From JAATGI01 sp036510675 (lineage in GTDB: Bacteria > Pseudomonadota > Alphaproteobacteria > ATCC43930 > CGMCC-115725), in NCBI GenBank assembly GCA_036510675.1, contig DATCDN010000044.1:43093-107092 (forward strand): 64,000 bases of DNA, given 5' to 3'. The notes under the pieces are model-generated. The model had not been told where the DNA came from, made no database searches, and saw nothing but the letters and a program-made list of their open reading frames with translations. The translations under genes and the position numbers were made by a program. The stretch's first letter is position 1, and each line of letters begins with the position of its first letter. Shown here one piece after another: positions 42,603 through 52,008 of this stretch.

Positions 42603-44177
42603 CTATTGTTGCTCGGCGTCCAGAATGCCGCGCAAGGTGCGCGCGAGTTCGGCGCGGCGATAGGGCTTCGACAGCAGGCGCAGCCCGGCGGGAATGTCCC
42701 CTTCGCCGGCGATACGCGCCTCCGGAAAGCCCGAGGTCAGCAGCACCTTGAGGCCGGGCCAGCGCGCGGTCGCGACCCGCGCCAGCTCGATGCCGTTCAT
42801 GTCGCCCGCCATCACCACGTCGCTGAACAGCAGCGTCACCTTGGCGGTGTCCAGTATCTCCAGCGCGGCGGCGGCGGCATTCGCCTCCAGCACGCGATAG
42901 CCAAGCTCAGTCAATTGCCGCAATACGACCTTGCGCATCGCGATATTGTCCTCGACCACGAGAATGGTCTCGGTGCCGCCGACCGCCGGCGCGACGAGGC
43001 GCGTGCGCTCGCCCTCCGCGACGTCGCCCCGGTCGCGCGGCAAATAGAGGCGGAAGGTGGTGCCGACGCCGGGCTCGCTGTAGACGTTGAGATGCCCGCC
43101 CGATTGCTTGACGAAGCCGAACACCATGCTGAGGCCCAACCCGGTGCCCTTGCCGGGGTCCTTGGTGGTGAAGAACGGCTCGAAGATGCGGCTCATCAGC
43201 TCAGGCGCGATGCCGTCGCCGGTATCGGTAACCTCGATCAACGCATAGTCCCCGGCCTCGACATCGGTATGCATCGAGGCGTAATCGGCATCGAGCTCGC
43301 GATTGACCGTGGTGATCGTCAGGCTGCCGCCTTTCGGCATCGCGTCGCGCGCATTGGTCGCCAGATTGACGAGGCTCGCCTCCAGCTGCGTCGAGTCGAT
43401 CCGCACCGGCCAGATATCCTCGCCCAGATCGACCACGATCGGTATTTCCTCGCCCAGCGTGCGCGTCAGAATGCCGACCGTGCCGGCGACCAGCGCGTTG
43501 ACCTCGACGCGCTGGGGCTTCAATTGCTGGCGCCGGGCAAAGGCGAGCAACCGCTTGATCAGATCGGCCCCCAGCACGGCGGCATCGATGGCGCCCGACG
43601 CCAGCGCGTCATCTTCGTCATTGAGCCGCCCGCCCAGGCGCAGCATGTCGAGGCTGCCGATCACCACGCCGAGAATATTGTTAAAATCATGCGCCATGCC
43701 GCCGGTAAGCTGGCCGATCGCGTCCATGCGCTGGGCTTGGCGCAAGCGCTGTTCGGTGGCCTTGCGCTCGGTGATGTCGCGCCCGATGAAGAAATGCCGC
43801 TGTTCCTGGTCGGACCACACGCCGGTCCAGACCAACGGCACCACGGCGCCGCTGCGATGGACATAGCGGCACTCGAAATTGCGGGTCTCACCGCCGCGCC
43901 GCGCCTTGCGCATCTCCTCGCGCGTGTGCGCCAGATCGTCGGAAAAGAGGAATTCGCGCGCGCTTTGGCCGGACATTTCGGCCGGCTCATACCCCAGAAT
44001 GACCCGCGCACTGGGGCTGACCCGGGTGATGGTGCCGCGCTTATCGACCACCATGATCAGATCGAGCGAGGTATCGAAGATGCGTTGGTTCAGCGCGTCG
44101 ATATGCGCCTGGACCCGCTCCCCCACAAAAGGTCCGGTGGGCTCGCCGCTCGGCTGTTGCAGTCCTTGTTCCGACAT
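42603..44177 (-). CDS. PAS-domain hybrid histidine kinase with C-terminal receiver
   Basis: Cytosolic sensor kinase of about 524 residues with no transmembrane segment. In order: PAS domain (about 25-150, FDTSLDLIMVVDKRG to FIGRDITERK), dimerisation domain with phospho-acceptor histidine in GGMAHDFNNILGVV, ATPase domain with NLATNARDAMPKGG and DTGDGIAPE plus GTGLGLSMVFGFVKQSGG, and a receiver domain with phospho-acceptor aspartate in LLFSDVVMAGDMNG. The upstream TTG at 44186 is less likely than ATG 44177. No output regulator gene is adjacent. Confidence 0.92.
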   Translation of the reverse strand: MSEQGLQQPSGEPTGPFVGERVQAHIDALNQRIFDTSLDLIMVVDKRGTITRVSPSARVILGYEPAEMSGQSAREFLFSDDLAHTREEMRKARRGGETRNFECRYVHRSGAVVPLVWTGVWSDQEQRHFFIGRDITERKATEQRLRQAQRMDAIGQLTGGMAHDFNNILGVVIGSLDMLRLGGRLNDEDDALASGAIDAAVLGADLIKRLLAFARRQQLKPQRVEVNALVAGTVGILTRTLGEEIPIVVDLGEDIWPVRIDSTQLEASLVNLATNARDAMPKGGSLTITTVNRELDADYASMHTDVEAGDYALIEVTDTGDGIAPELMSRIFEPFFTTKDPGKGTGLGLSMVFGFVKQSGGHLNVYSEPGVGTTFRLYLPRDRGDVAEGERTRLVAPAVGGTETILVVEDNIAMRKVVLRQLTELGYRVLEANAAAAALEILDTAKVTLLFSDVVMAGDMNGIELARVATARWPGLKVLLTSGFPEARIAGEGDIPAGLRLLSKPYRRAELARTLRGILDAEQQ

Positions 44178-44258
44178 GCTCCCCAAACCCCGTGATCCCC
44201 GGCGGATGATCCGCCCGCGCCGCGCCGGAAGGCAACCGGAAATTGAACCCGGCCGCGT

Positions 44259-44726
44259 TCAGCCGCGGTCGCGCATGAGGCGGGCCTTGTCGCGCTGCCA
44301 ATCGCGCGCCTTTTCGGCCTCGCGCTTGTCGGATTTGCGCTTGCCCTTGGCGAGACCGAGCGACAGTTTGGCGATGCCGCGCGGGTTGAAGTAGATCGCC
44401 AGCGGAATGAGGGTCATGCCCTCGCGCGTCACCCGGCCAAGCAATTTGTTGATCTCGCGCCGGCGCATCAGCAGGCGCCGCGCGCGCTTTGGCTCGTGGT
44501 TGAAGCGCGCGGCCGGATATTCCGGGATGTTAGCGTTGAAGAGAAAAATCTCGCCATCCTTGTCGCCGGCATAGGCCTCGACGATGCTGGCGTGGCCCTG
44601 GCGCAGGACCTTGACCTCGCTGCCATGCAGGACGATGCCGGCCTCGAACGTATCCTCGATCAGGTAATCGTGACGCGCTCGCCGGTTTTGCGCGACATAT
44701 TTTTCCGTCCCGCGCAGCGCCATCAT
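44259..44726 (-). CDS. smpB: SsrA-binding protein SmpB
   Basis: Binds tmRNA and delivers it to stalled ribosomes (trans-translation). The 155-residue protein has the SmpB blocks ARHDYLIEDTFEAGIVLHGSEVK, NANIPEYPAARFNHEPKR and RKLLLHR-like RARRLLMRRREINKL, then the basic tail LGLAKGKRKSDKREAEKARDW. Two adjacent ATGs (44726, 44723) follow the dapA stop immediately, so the genes form one operon. The ssrA gene is not in the window. Confidence 0.97.
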   Translation of the reverse strand: MMALRGTEKYVAQNRRARHDYLIEDTFEAGIVLHGSEVKVLRQGHASIVEAYAGDKDGEIFLFNANIPEYPAARFNHEPKRARRLLMRRREINKLLGRVTREGMTLIPLAIYFNPRGIAKLSLGLAKGKRKSDKREAEKARDWQRDKARLMRDRG

Positions 44727-44729
44727 CGA

Positions 44730-45602
44730 TCAGTTCAGCAGGCCCGCGCCGGTCATCGCCTGGCGCACCACGGTCTGTGCATGTTCGCTCGCCGGCACGA
44801 TCGGCAGCCGGACATCGGCGCTGGCCTTGCCCAACAGGGAAGCGCCGAATTTCACTGGCGCCGGGCTGGCCTCGATGAACAGGGCGTCATGCAGCGCGAC
44901 GAGTCGGCTGTTGATCGCCTGCGCCCGCTTGACGTCGCCCTGGCGCCAGGCGGCGTGCATCTGCGCGCATTGGCGCGGCGCGATGTTGGCGGTGACGGAA
45001 ATGCAGCCGGTGCCGGTTTGCGCGAGATAGGCCAGCGCGGTGGCATCGTCGCCAGACAGCATGATGAAATCGTCGCCCGTGGCCGCGCGCTGGCGGGGGG
45101 TGCGCGCCAACTCGGTGCAATCCTTTACCCCGACGATGTTCGGCAGCTTGGCCAGCCGCGCCATGGTCGCGACGCTCATATCGACCACGCTGCGGCCCGG
45201 AATATTATAGATGAAGATCGGAATCTCGGCGGAATCGTTGATCGCCTTGAAATGCTGATAGAGGCCCTCCTGGGTCGGCTTATTGTAATAGGGCGTCACC
45301 ACCAGCACCGCGTCGGCGCCCGATTTCCGCGCATGCTGGGCCAGCGAAATGGCCTCTTGTGTCGAGTTCGAGCCGGCGCCCGCGATGACCGGAACCCGGC
45401 CCTTCGCGACTTCGATACAGAGATCGACCACCCGGCGATGTTCTTCGTGGCTGAGGGTGGGCGATTCGCCGGTAGTCCCGCAGGGCACGACCACTTCGGT
45501 GCCTTCCTTGATCTGCCAATCGACGAACGCCTGGAAGACTTTTTCGTCCACCGCCCCATCGCGGAACGGCGTGATCAGCGCGGTCATGGAGCCCTGAAAC
45601 AT
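44730..45602 (-). CDS. dapA: 4-hydroxy-tetrahydrodipicolinate synthase
   Basis: First committed enzyme of lysine and diaminopimelate synthesis, condensing pyruvate with aspartate semialdehyde. It has 290 residues. Motifs: MTALITPF start, VPCGTTGESPTLSHEEH, Tyr in VVTPYYNKPTQEGLYQHF, and the Schiff-base lysine in NIVGVKDCTELARTPRQR. ATG 45602 is the family start; the longer frame to 45773 is antiparallel to the divergent gene's upstream region. Diaminopimelate is used in peptidoglycan, matching the wall genes nearby. Confidence 0.97.
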   Translation of the reverse strand: MFQGSMTALITPFRDGAVDEKVFQAFVDWQIKEGTEVVVPCGTTGESPTLSHEEHRRVVDLCIEVAKGRVPVIAGAGSNSTQEAISLAQHARKSGADAVLVVTPYYNKPTQEGLYQHFKAINDSAEIPIFIYNIPGRSVVDMSVATMARLAKLPNIVGVKDCTELARTPRQRAATGDDFIMLSGDDATALAYLAQTGTGCISVTANIAPRQCAQMHAAWRQGDVKRAQAINSRLVALHDALFIEASPAPVKFGASLLGKASADVRLPIVPASEHAQTVVRQAMTGAGLLN

Positions 45603-45772
45603 CTGATATCTCCAATGATTTTCCGGCACGGCACCGATCTGCCGCGCGGGCGACGATACAGTCTCGTTCCGATTCCGGCAACCGCCCGCGCGGCGCGGCC
45701 ATGACGCCGGCATTGTCATAAGGAGATGAGCCGTTACAATGCCGCATTCACCATTTTGGGAATCGGCTTGCA

Positions 45773-47725
45773 TTGAAGAACTCGATTCGATCGCTCCTCT
45801 TTGGGCTGGCGGCGGCGGTCAGCCTCGTCGCCACCGCCCATGCCGAACTGAGCGACAATGACCGGACGCTCTATCGCCAGGCCTTTGTCGCGGCGCAGGC
45901 CAATCAATGGGATCAGGTCTCGTCGCTGACCAAAGGCGCCAGCGACCAGTTTCCCGCCAAGCTGCTGCTGTGGGTCGAGCTGATGCGGGGCGGGCCGCGG
46001 GTCCAATTCGACCAGATTCGCGATTTCCTGGTGCGCAATCCGACCTGGCCCGGCCAGACGACGCTGCGCCGTCACGCCGAGCAGATGCTGAAAGAGCAAA
46101 GCGACGCGACGGCCGCCGCATGGTTCGCGCTGTTCCCGCCGATCTCGTCGGCCGGCCAGATTCGCCAAGCCGATCAGATGATGGCCGGCGGCCACGCCGC
46201 CGAGGCCACCGCCTTGTTGCGCCAAGTGTGGATCGAGGCGAATTTTTCGCCGCTCGACGAAACCAGTTTCCTTCTGCGTTACAGTGACAAGCTGCGGCCC
46301 GCCGACGATACCAAGCGGCTCGACCGCCTGCTGTGGGATGGCCGCGACGCGTTGGCCCGGCGGATGCTGGCGCGCGTCGGCCTCGACCAGCGTGCCGCGG
46401 GCATTGCGCGCCTCGCGCTGCTGACCGGCGCACCCAACGCCGAGCATCTCTTGGCGCAGGTGCCGGCCGCGCTGCGGAACGACCCCGGTTTGATGTTCGC
46501 GCGACTGAAGTGGCGGCGGCACAAGGAACATTATGACGATGCCATCGCGCTGCTCGATCATCCGCCCGCCGATCTGGTGCGGCCGCTGGCCTGGGCCGGC
46601 GAGCGCCAGATCCTGGCCCGGAAGGCGCTGGCCGGTGGCAACGCCGCCGTCGCCTATCGGCTGGCGGCGCATAACGGGTTAAGCGAGGGGCCCGCTTTCG
46701 GCGAGCTGGAATTTTTCGCGGGCTGGGTCGCGCTGCGCTATCTCAACAACCCGACCACCGCGCTCCAGCATTTCATCCGGCTCTACGATCACTCCAAGAT
46801 GGCCGTAAGCCGCGCGCGTGGCGCCTATTGGGCGGCGCGGGCTTCGACCGCCCTCCATCGCGACCAAACCGCCGCCGATTGGTACGGCAAAGCGGCGACC
46901 TATCCCACCGCCTATTACGGCGAACTGGCTGCGGCGACTCTGCATGAGGCGGGCGCGATCCCGATCGCGCCGGAGCCAGAGCCCGACCGCGCGGCGGTGC
47001 TGGCGTTCGAGCAGCGCGAGTTGGTCCGTGCGGCGCGCGATCTCGTCGCGATCGGCGATTCCGCGGACGCACGGCCCTTCCTCTATCGGCTTGCCGACAC
47101 CGCCCAGACGCCTGGCGATTATGTTCAGGTGGCGCGGCTGGCGCTGGCGCTGGACCGCCCGGACATGGAATTGCTGGCCGCCAAACGCGCCGCGAACGAC
47201 GGCGTGACGCTATTCGCCGAAAGCTATCCGCTGGTGCCGCTGCCGCCCGGCGGGACCGCCGAGGCGGCCCTGGTGCTCGCCATGACGCGCCAGGAAAGTG
47301 CCTTCGATCAAGAGGCCGTCAGTTCCGCCGGCGCGCGGGGCATGATGCAATTGATGCCGTCCACCGCGCGGAAAATGGCGACCGAGCTCGGCCTGCCCTT
47401 CTCGCCCACGCTGCTGACCCAGGATCGCGTCTATAATATGCGCCTCGGCCGCGCCTATCTCGACCAGATGCTGAGCCAGTTCGGCGGCTCCTATGTGCTG
47501 GCGATCGCCGCCTATAATGCCGGGCCGGCACGGGTGTCCCAATGGATCGGCCAATTGGGCGATCCACGCGCCAAGAACGCCGATGTCATCGACTGGATCG
47601 AATCGCTGCCGATCGGCGAGACCCGCAATTACGTCCAGCGCGTCCTTGAGAATGTGCAGATTTACCGGCTGATGCTCGGCAATCACGATGCCGCGTTCAG
47701 GCTCGCCGCCGATCTAAGGCGATAG
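45773..47725 (+). CDS. Soluble lytic murein transglycosylase
   Basis: Periplasmic muramidase that cleaves peptidoglycan to 1,6-anhydro products. The 650-residue protein has a signal peptide (SLLFGLAAAVSLVATAHAEL), a long helical superhelix domain (to about residue 490), and the SLT catalytic domain with the glutamate in MTRQESAFDQEAVSSAGARGMMQLMPSTA and IAAYNAGPARVSQWI. The start codon is TTG at 45773, since it places the signal correctly. It is divergent from dapA across 170 bp. Confidence 0.92.
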   Translation: MKNSIRSLLFGLAAAVSLVATAHAELSDNDRTLYRQAFVAAQANQWDQVSSLTKGASDQFPAKLLLWVELMRGGPRVQFDQIRDFLVRNPTWPGQTTLRRHAEQMLKEQSDATAAAWFALFPPISSAGQIRQADQMMAGGHAAEATALLRQVWIEANFSPLDETSFLLRYSDKLRPADDTKRLDRLLWDGRDALARRMLARVGLDQRAAGIARLALLTGAPNAEHLLAQVPAALRNDPGLMFARLKWRRHKEHYDDAIALLDHPPADLVRPLAWAGERQILARKALAGGNAAVAYRLAAHNGLSEGPAFGELEFFAGWVALRYLNNPTTALQHFIRLYDHSKMAVSRARGAYWAARASTALHRDQTAADWYGKAATYPTAYYGELAAATLHEAGAIPIAPEPEPDRAAVLAFEQRELVRAARDLVAIGDSADARPFLYRLADTAQTPGDYVQVARLALALDRPDMELLAAKRAANDGVTLFAESYPLVPLPPGGTAEAALVLAMTRQESAFDQEAVSSAGARGMMQLMPSTARKMATELGLPFSPTLLTQDRVYNMRLGRAYLDQMLSQFGGSYVLAIAAYNAGPARVSQWIGQLGDPRAKNADVIDWIESLPIGETRNYVQRVLENVQIYRLMLGNHDAAFRLAADLRR

Positions 47726-47783
47726 ACCGGCCGCGAAGGCCGGGGCCTCGCCCGAGAGGTTGTGTCGGCGCGATGCGATCCGC

Positions 47784-49355
47784 TTATTGCCGCGCCCCGA
47801 CCCGGATCACGTTGTCGCCGGCGCCCAGGAACTTGGTGGGATCGACCGCCGTGCCATCGACCACGACTTCGTAATGGACGTGGGGGCCGGTGCTGCGCCC
47901 GGTGCTGCCCAATTCGCCGATGGCGAAATGCGCCGGCACCTTCTGGCCCTTCACCACGAATATACGATGCATATGGGCATAGCGGGTGACGATGCCATGG
48001 CCATTGTCGATCTCGACGAGGCGGCCCCATCCGCCCTCGGCGCCGGCGAAGATCACGATGCCGGGCGCGGTGCTGAAGACATGCGTGCGATAGGGTGCCG
48101 ACAGATCGACGCCGGTATGAAAGCCGCGGCGGTGATTGAACGGATCGTGGCGCGCGCCGAACGGACTTTCGACGCGATAATGGTCGAGCGGCGCGCGCAG
48201 CGGCAGCGTCTCGGCCAGTTTCTCCAGCATCTTATGGCGACGCGCATCGGCACCGATGCGGGTCGCGTCCCCCAGCGGCACGAAGGGGCCGCCTTCGGCA
48301 TGCGCCGGACCGTCGCCGACATCGCTCAACAGTTTATGCATATCGAGACTGGTCGAAGCGATCAGCGCCTCGATCTTGCCGCCGGAACCTTTTTTGAGCT
48401 GCAGCGGCGCCGCCGTCTCATCCGCATCGGCGGCCGGTTTGGCCGGATTGACGAGCGCGACACGCGTCGCCGCCGCATCGGCCTGGCGCGCCGCCTGGGC
48501 GTCGCGCTGCGCCGAATCGCGCCGCGCCACCATGCGATCGCGTTCCGCCTTCAACCCGTCGAGCTTGGTTTCGATGCTTGCCAAATCCGATTTGAATTTA
48601 TCGGTATTGAGATTGGCCATCGCCAAATCTTTTTCCAGCGATTGGATGCGGGTCTGGAGCGCCACCTGATTGGAGTCGGAGTGGCGCAGCAAATCGCGAT
48701 TCTTGTCCAACTCCTTGGAGAGTTGGACCAGATTGGTCGATTTCGAATTTAGCTTATCCTGGGCGCTACCCAGTTTATGCTCGATTTCGGTGCGGTCGGA
48801 TTGAAGCCGCGTGCGCTCGTTATCCAGCTCGCCGATGCGCTGCTGCGCCTCGGCCAGGGCCTTGAGCCGCGCCGCGTCGCGGCGGTTAAACTCTTGATTC
48901 GCCTCGGCGAGCGCCTTGCTGCGCGCGGCATCGCGGCGGATGAATTCCTGGTTGGCCTGGGCAACCGCGCGATCGCGCTCCCCTTCCAGCGACGCGACGC
49001 GCTGTTGCGCGTTGACGAGCCGCGCCATCAGCTTGTCGTTATCCTCGCCCACGGCCTCCGCGCGGCTTTCCGCCTCCGCGAGCGTATCGCGCAGGGCATC
49101 GACCTGCTGGTTGAGATCGGTCTTCGCCCGGCCGGCTTCCGCCAACATGTGATTGCGCGACAGCACGACATTGCCAAAATGCTGAAAGCGAAGCCCGACA
49201 TACGCGAAGGCCAGAATAAGGCACAGCGCGACGGCGGCAATGGTGATTTGGCGACTTGCGGTTACATTGAGATAGATCACCCGTCCGCCCCGGCGGAACA
49301 GAATCTGAAATTCCGGGAAAACGCGGTCCCCCCAATTTCTCACATACGTTATCAA
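47784..49355 (-). CDS. M23-family peptidase with N-terminal membrane anchor and coiled coil
   Basis: A 523-residue envelope protein. One transmembrane helix near the N terminus (ITIAAVALCLILAFAYVGL) is followed by a long coiled coil (about 80-280) rich in near-identical Ala/Glu/Arg segments; the block ANQEFxRRDAARxKALAEA occurs twice in tandem. The C-terminal LytM/M23 domain has zinc ligands HTGVD and HVHYE. It may be a wall hydrolase or an EnvC/NlpD-like amidase activator. Because both zinc motifs are intact, activity is likely. Confidence 0.92.
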   Translation of the reverse strand: MITYVRNWGDRVFPEFQILFRRGGRVIYLNVTASRQITIAAVALCLILAFAYVGLRFQHFGNVVLSRNHMLAEAGRAKTDLNQQVDALRDTLAEAESRAEAVGEDNDKLMARLVNAQQRVASLEGERDRAVAQANQEFIRRDAARSKALAEANQEFNRRDAARLKALAEAQQRIGELDNERTRLQSDRTEIEHKLGSAQDKLNSKSTNLVQLSKELDKNRDLLRHSDSNQVALQTRIQSLEKDLAMANLNTDKFKSDLASIETKLDGLKAERDRMVARRDSAQRDAQAARQADAAATRVALVNPAKPAADADETAAPLQLKKGSGGKIEALIASTSLDMHKLLSDVGDGPAHAEGGPFVPLGDATRIGADARRHKMLEKLAETLPLRAPLDHYRVESPFGARHDPFNHRRGFHTGVDLSAPYRTHVFSTAPGIVIFAGAEGGWGRLVEIDNGHGIVTRYAHMHRIFVVKGQKVPAHFAIGELGSTGRSTGPHVHYEVVVDGTAVDPTKFLGAGDNVIRVGARQ

Positions 49356-49570
49356 TGTCCCTCCGCCCTTGCGTTACGTGTCGCCGTCATTCGTGCGGCA
49401 ACTCTGCGTATCGGCGATCCGCGGCCCCCGTGGGGACAGGTTTCTTCACTGATGGCATCGGACTCGTCCCGGCTGAAAATTGGGACACGGCGACGAGCCC
49501 CATTTAAACCATGGAAAAGACGCTATCGGGTTATGGGATAGAAGGCAAGTTTTTGGGATGGTTTCCGATT

Positions 49571-51211
49571 CTAGTCCTCGGGCGCCGGAATCACCGGCAC
49601 GCCGAAGAAGTAACCCTGGGCGAAATCCGCACCCAGCGCGCGAAATGCCTCGGCTTGTTCGGCTGTTTCGATCATTTCGACGATGACGCCGGCACCGGTA
49701 CCCCGGCACAGCGCGATGACATGCGCCAGAATCGACCGATCGTTCGGATTGCGCAGGCAAGAGCGCGCGAACAAGCCGTCGATCTTGACGTAATCGACTT
49801 TGACCGACCGCAGGTAATGAATCGAGGTCGCGACCGCGCCAAAATCGTCGAGACAGACCTTGAAGCCCAGCTTGCGCAGGCTTTGCACCGCGCGATCGAC
49901 CGCCTCGATGTCGCGCACCACGGCGGTCTCGGTCAGCTCGAACATCAGGCGGGCGGGTAAATTGGGGTGGTCGGCGAGGATGCCGTGCAACTCCGCCACG
50001 AACGCCGCGTTCTCGAGCGAACGCCCTGAGAGATTCATCGCGAATGGCGGTGCGTCGGGCGGCATGGTTTGCGCCAACCCGATGGCACGGCGCGTCACGG
50101 CCAGGTCGAGCTCGGTCACGATATCGGCGGCCTCGGCCAGCGCGATCCACTGGTTAGGCGGCCCCCCGTCGCGGAACCGGATCAGCGCCTCGGTGTGATG
50201 GGTAGCCCCGGTGCGGAAATTGACAATCGGCTGGCGCGCCAGGTCGAAATCGCCACGCTCAAGAATTTGGCGCAAGGCGGCGATCCGCCCGGTGGTCTCG
50301 ACCATCAACTGCGACAGACTCGCGCGCCGCAAGAGGGCCAGCGACGAATCAGCGCCGCTGGCCAGCCGCGCCATGACATAGACCGCTGCGGTGGCGACGA
50401 GATCGGAGCGCCCGCCGCCGGGTCGCAGCCGGATCGCGGTCGAGGTCAGTTGCAGCGGCGGCGCGTCGGGCGCCAATTCCTGCGCCAGCCGGCGGGCGTG
50501 CCGCCGCAGCCCGCCCGAATCCAGCGGCCCGTCATGCAGAATGCCATACCGCGCGTCCGAGATGCGGCCGACCGCCAGGACCCGCCCGCCGAAATGGCGA
50601 TCGGTGGAGAGGCGCGCGAACAGCCCATCCTCGATCTGGTGCATCACGTCGCGGATCGCGGGGGCCGGACTGTCGATAGCGACGAGGGTCAGGCGGCGTT
50701 CGCCCGCATCGGTCCCCTTGAATTTCTCGCGCACCGTGGCGGCGAAGGCGATCGGGCTTTGGAGGCCCGCGACCGCGCCGACCGCGCTGGGATTGTCCGC
50801 CCCCTCTTCCTCGGCATCGCGCGCCACCGCCAGAAACAGCACGGTGTGGCCGTTCGGCAGCGCGCAGCCGCCGAAGATGGTCGCCGGCTCGCCGTCCTGT
50901 TTCAGCCGGACCACCGCCGGCATCATGCTACCCTGGTTGCGCATGCGCGCCAAGCGCCCCTCGGCCAGGGCGCGATCTTCGGCGATGAACAATTCGGCAT
51001 AGGGGCGCCCGATCAGTGCGCCCGGACCGGACGGCGCCAGGCGCTGGGTCGCACCGCCAAGAAAGCTGATCTGCCCCTTGGGATCGGTCTCGATCAGCAG
51101 ATCGGCGGCGCCGAACATGAACGCGATAAAGCGGTCATAGGCCGAAGCCGCCACCGCCGCGTCATTCACGCGGCCGCTCTCGCGGCGATCGATCCGCTCA
51201 TCCACGGTCAT
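49571..51211 (-). CDS. PAS-EAL cyclic-di-GMP phosphodiesterase with degenerate central domain
   Basis: A 546-residue cytosolic signalling protein. The N terminus reads as a PAS domain (FMFGAADLLIETDPKGQISFL). The centre (about 150-270) resembles a GGDEF domain that has lost its signature. The C-terminal EAL domain keeps the catalytic set: EAL in THHTEALIRF, N in NLSGRSLEN, E in MFELTETAV, DD in CLDDFGAVATSIHYL, K in DYVKIDGLF, E in VEMIET and Q in AQGYFFG. This suggests active c-di-GMP hydrolysis, possibly regulated by the PAS domain. Confidence 0.9.
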   Translation of the reverse strand: MTVDERIDRRESGRVNDAAVAASAYDRFIAFMFGAADLLIETDPKGQISFLGGATQRLAPSGPGALIGRPYAELFIAEDRALAEGRLARMRNQGSMMPAVVRLKQDGEPATIFGGCALPNGHTVLFLAVARDAEEEGADNPSAVGAVAGLQSPIAFAATVREKFKGTDAGERRLTLVAIDSPAPAIRDVMHQIEDGLFARLSTDRHFGGRVLAVGRISDARYGILHDGPLDSGGLRRHARRLAQELAPDAPPLQLTSTAIRLRPGGGRSDLVATAAVYVMARLASGADSSLALLRRASLSQLMVETTGRIAALRQILERGDFDLARQPIVNFRTGATHHTEALIRFRDGGPPNQWIALAEAADIVTELDLAVTRRAIGLAQTMPPDAPPFAMNLSGRSLENAAFVAELHGILADHPNLPARLMFELTETAVVRDIEAVDRAVQSLRKLGFKVCLDDFGAVATSIHYLRSVKVDYVKIDGLFARSCLRNPNDRSILAHVIALCRGTGAGVIVEMIETAEQAEAFRALGADFAQGYFFGVPVIPAPED

Positions 51212-51368
51212 ACATTCCTCCAGTCGGTCGGCGTCCGCGAACAGCTTCCTCCCTTCTTCTTTAATAAGACGATAACGCGAATCGAGACCGGCGACGAGAA
51301 TCCGCGGAGACTCGCCGCCAATCGCGATTTCGTGTTCGCGAACGACGGCTTCCTGCGATGGAGCAGAG

Positions 51369-51977
51369 TTAAATCAGCCCCTCCGCCTGCATCGCCGCCT
51401 TGACGTGCGGCCGCTCGCCGATGCGGGCCTGGTGGGCCTTCAGGGCAGGCCACGGCGACAGGTCGATCTTCATCGGCCCGGTCCAGCGCACGATGGTGAA
51501 GAGATAGGAATCCGCCAGAGTGAAGGCGTCGCCGACCATATAGTCGTGATCCTTGAGATGCGCCTCGACAACGGCGAAACGGGCCTCCATCAGGCCGCGC
51601 AGCACCTGTTTCCACTCTTCCGACGCGCGCGGATTGAATTGCGGGCCGAACACGGTCTTATGCAGCTCACTGCAAATGAAATTGAGCCATTCCTGGAAAC
51701 GGTACCGCTCCATCGTGCCATTGGCGGGCGCCAGTTTCTTGGCCGGAACCCGATCGGCGATCCATTGCAGAATGACCGGGTTTTCCGTCAGCAATTCGCC
51801 GTTTTCCAGGACCAGCGCGGGGACATAGCCCTTGGGGTTGATGGCGCGGTAATCCTCGTCGTTCGCGGTCCGCTTCGCGCGGAGATCGACCTTGGTGTAT
51901 TCGAACGGCAATTCCGCCTCGCGCAAGGCGATATGCGGCGACAGCGAACATGAGCCTGGGCTACCGAAATATTTCAT
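51369..51977 (-). CDS. Glutathione S-transferase (bacterial beta-type)
   Basis: A 202-residue cytosolic protein with a thioredoxin-like N-terminal domain (MKYFGSPGSCSLSPHIALRE, including the beta-class cysteine near residue 10), the glutathione-binding NPKGYVPALVL and ENPVILQWIAD, and a helical C-terminal domain with DAFTLADSYLFTIVRW. Function is detoxification or redox, unspecified. Confidence 0.93.
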   Translation of the reverse strand: MKYFGSPGSCSLSPHIALREAELPFEYTKVDLRAKRTANDEDYRAINPKGYVPALVLENGELLTENPVILQWIADRVPAKKLAPANGTMERYRFQEWLNFICSELHKTVFGPQFNPRASEEWKQVLRGLMEARFAVVEAHLKDHDYMVGDAFTLADSYLFTIVRWTGPMKIDLSPWPALKAHQARIGERPHVKAAMQAEGLI

Positions 51978-52008
51978 GACGGTACATTTCCTTTTGCGAT
52001 GTTGGGAA

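Noticed and set aside
47727..47743. A CCGGCC/GGCCGG hairpin between the convergent transglycosylase and M23 genes as a terminator
   Set aside because: Only 6 bp of stem and no T-run on either strand.
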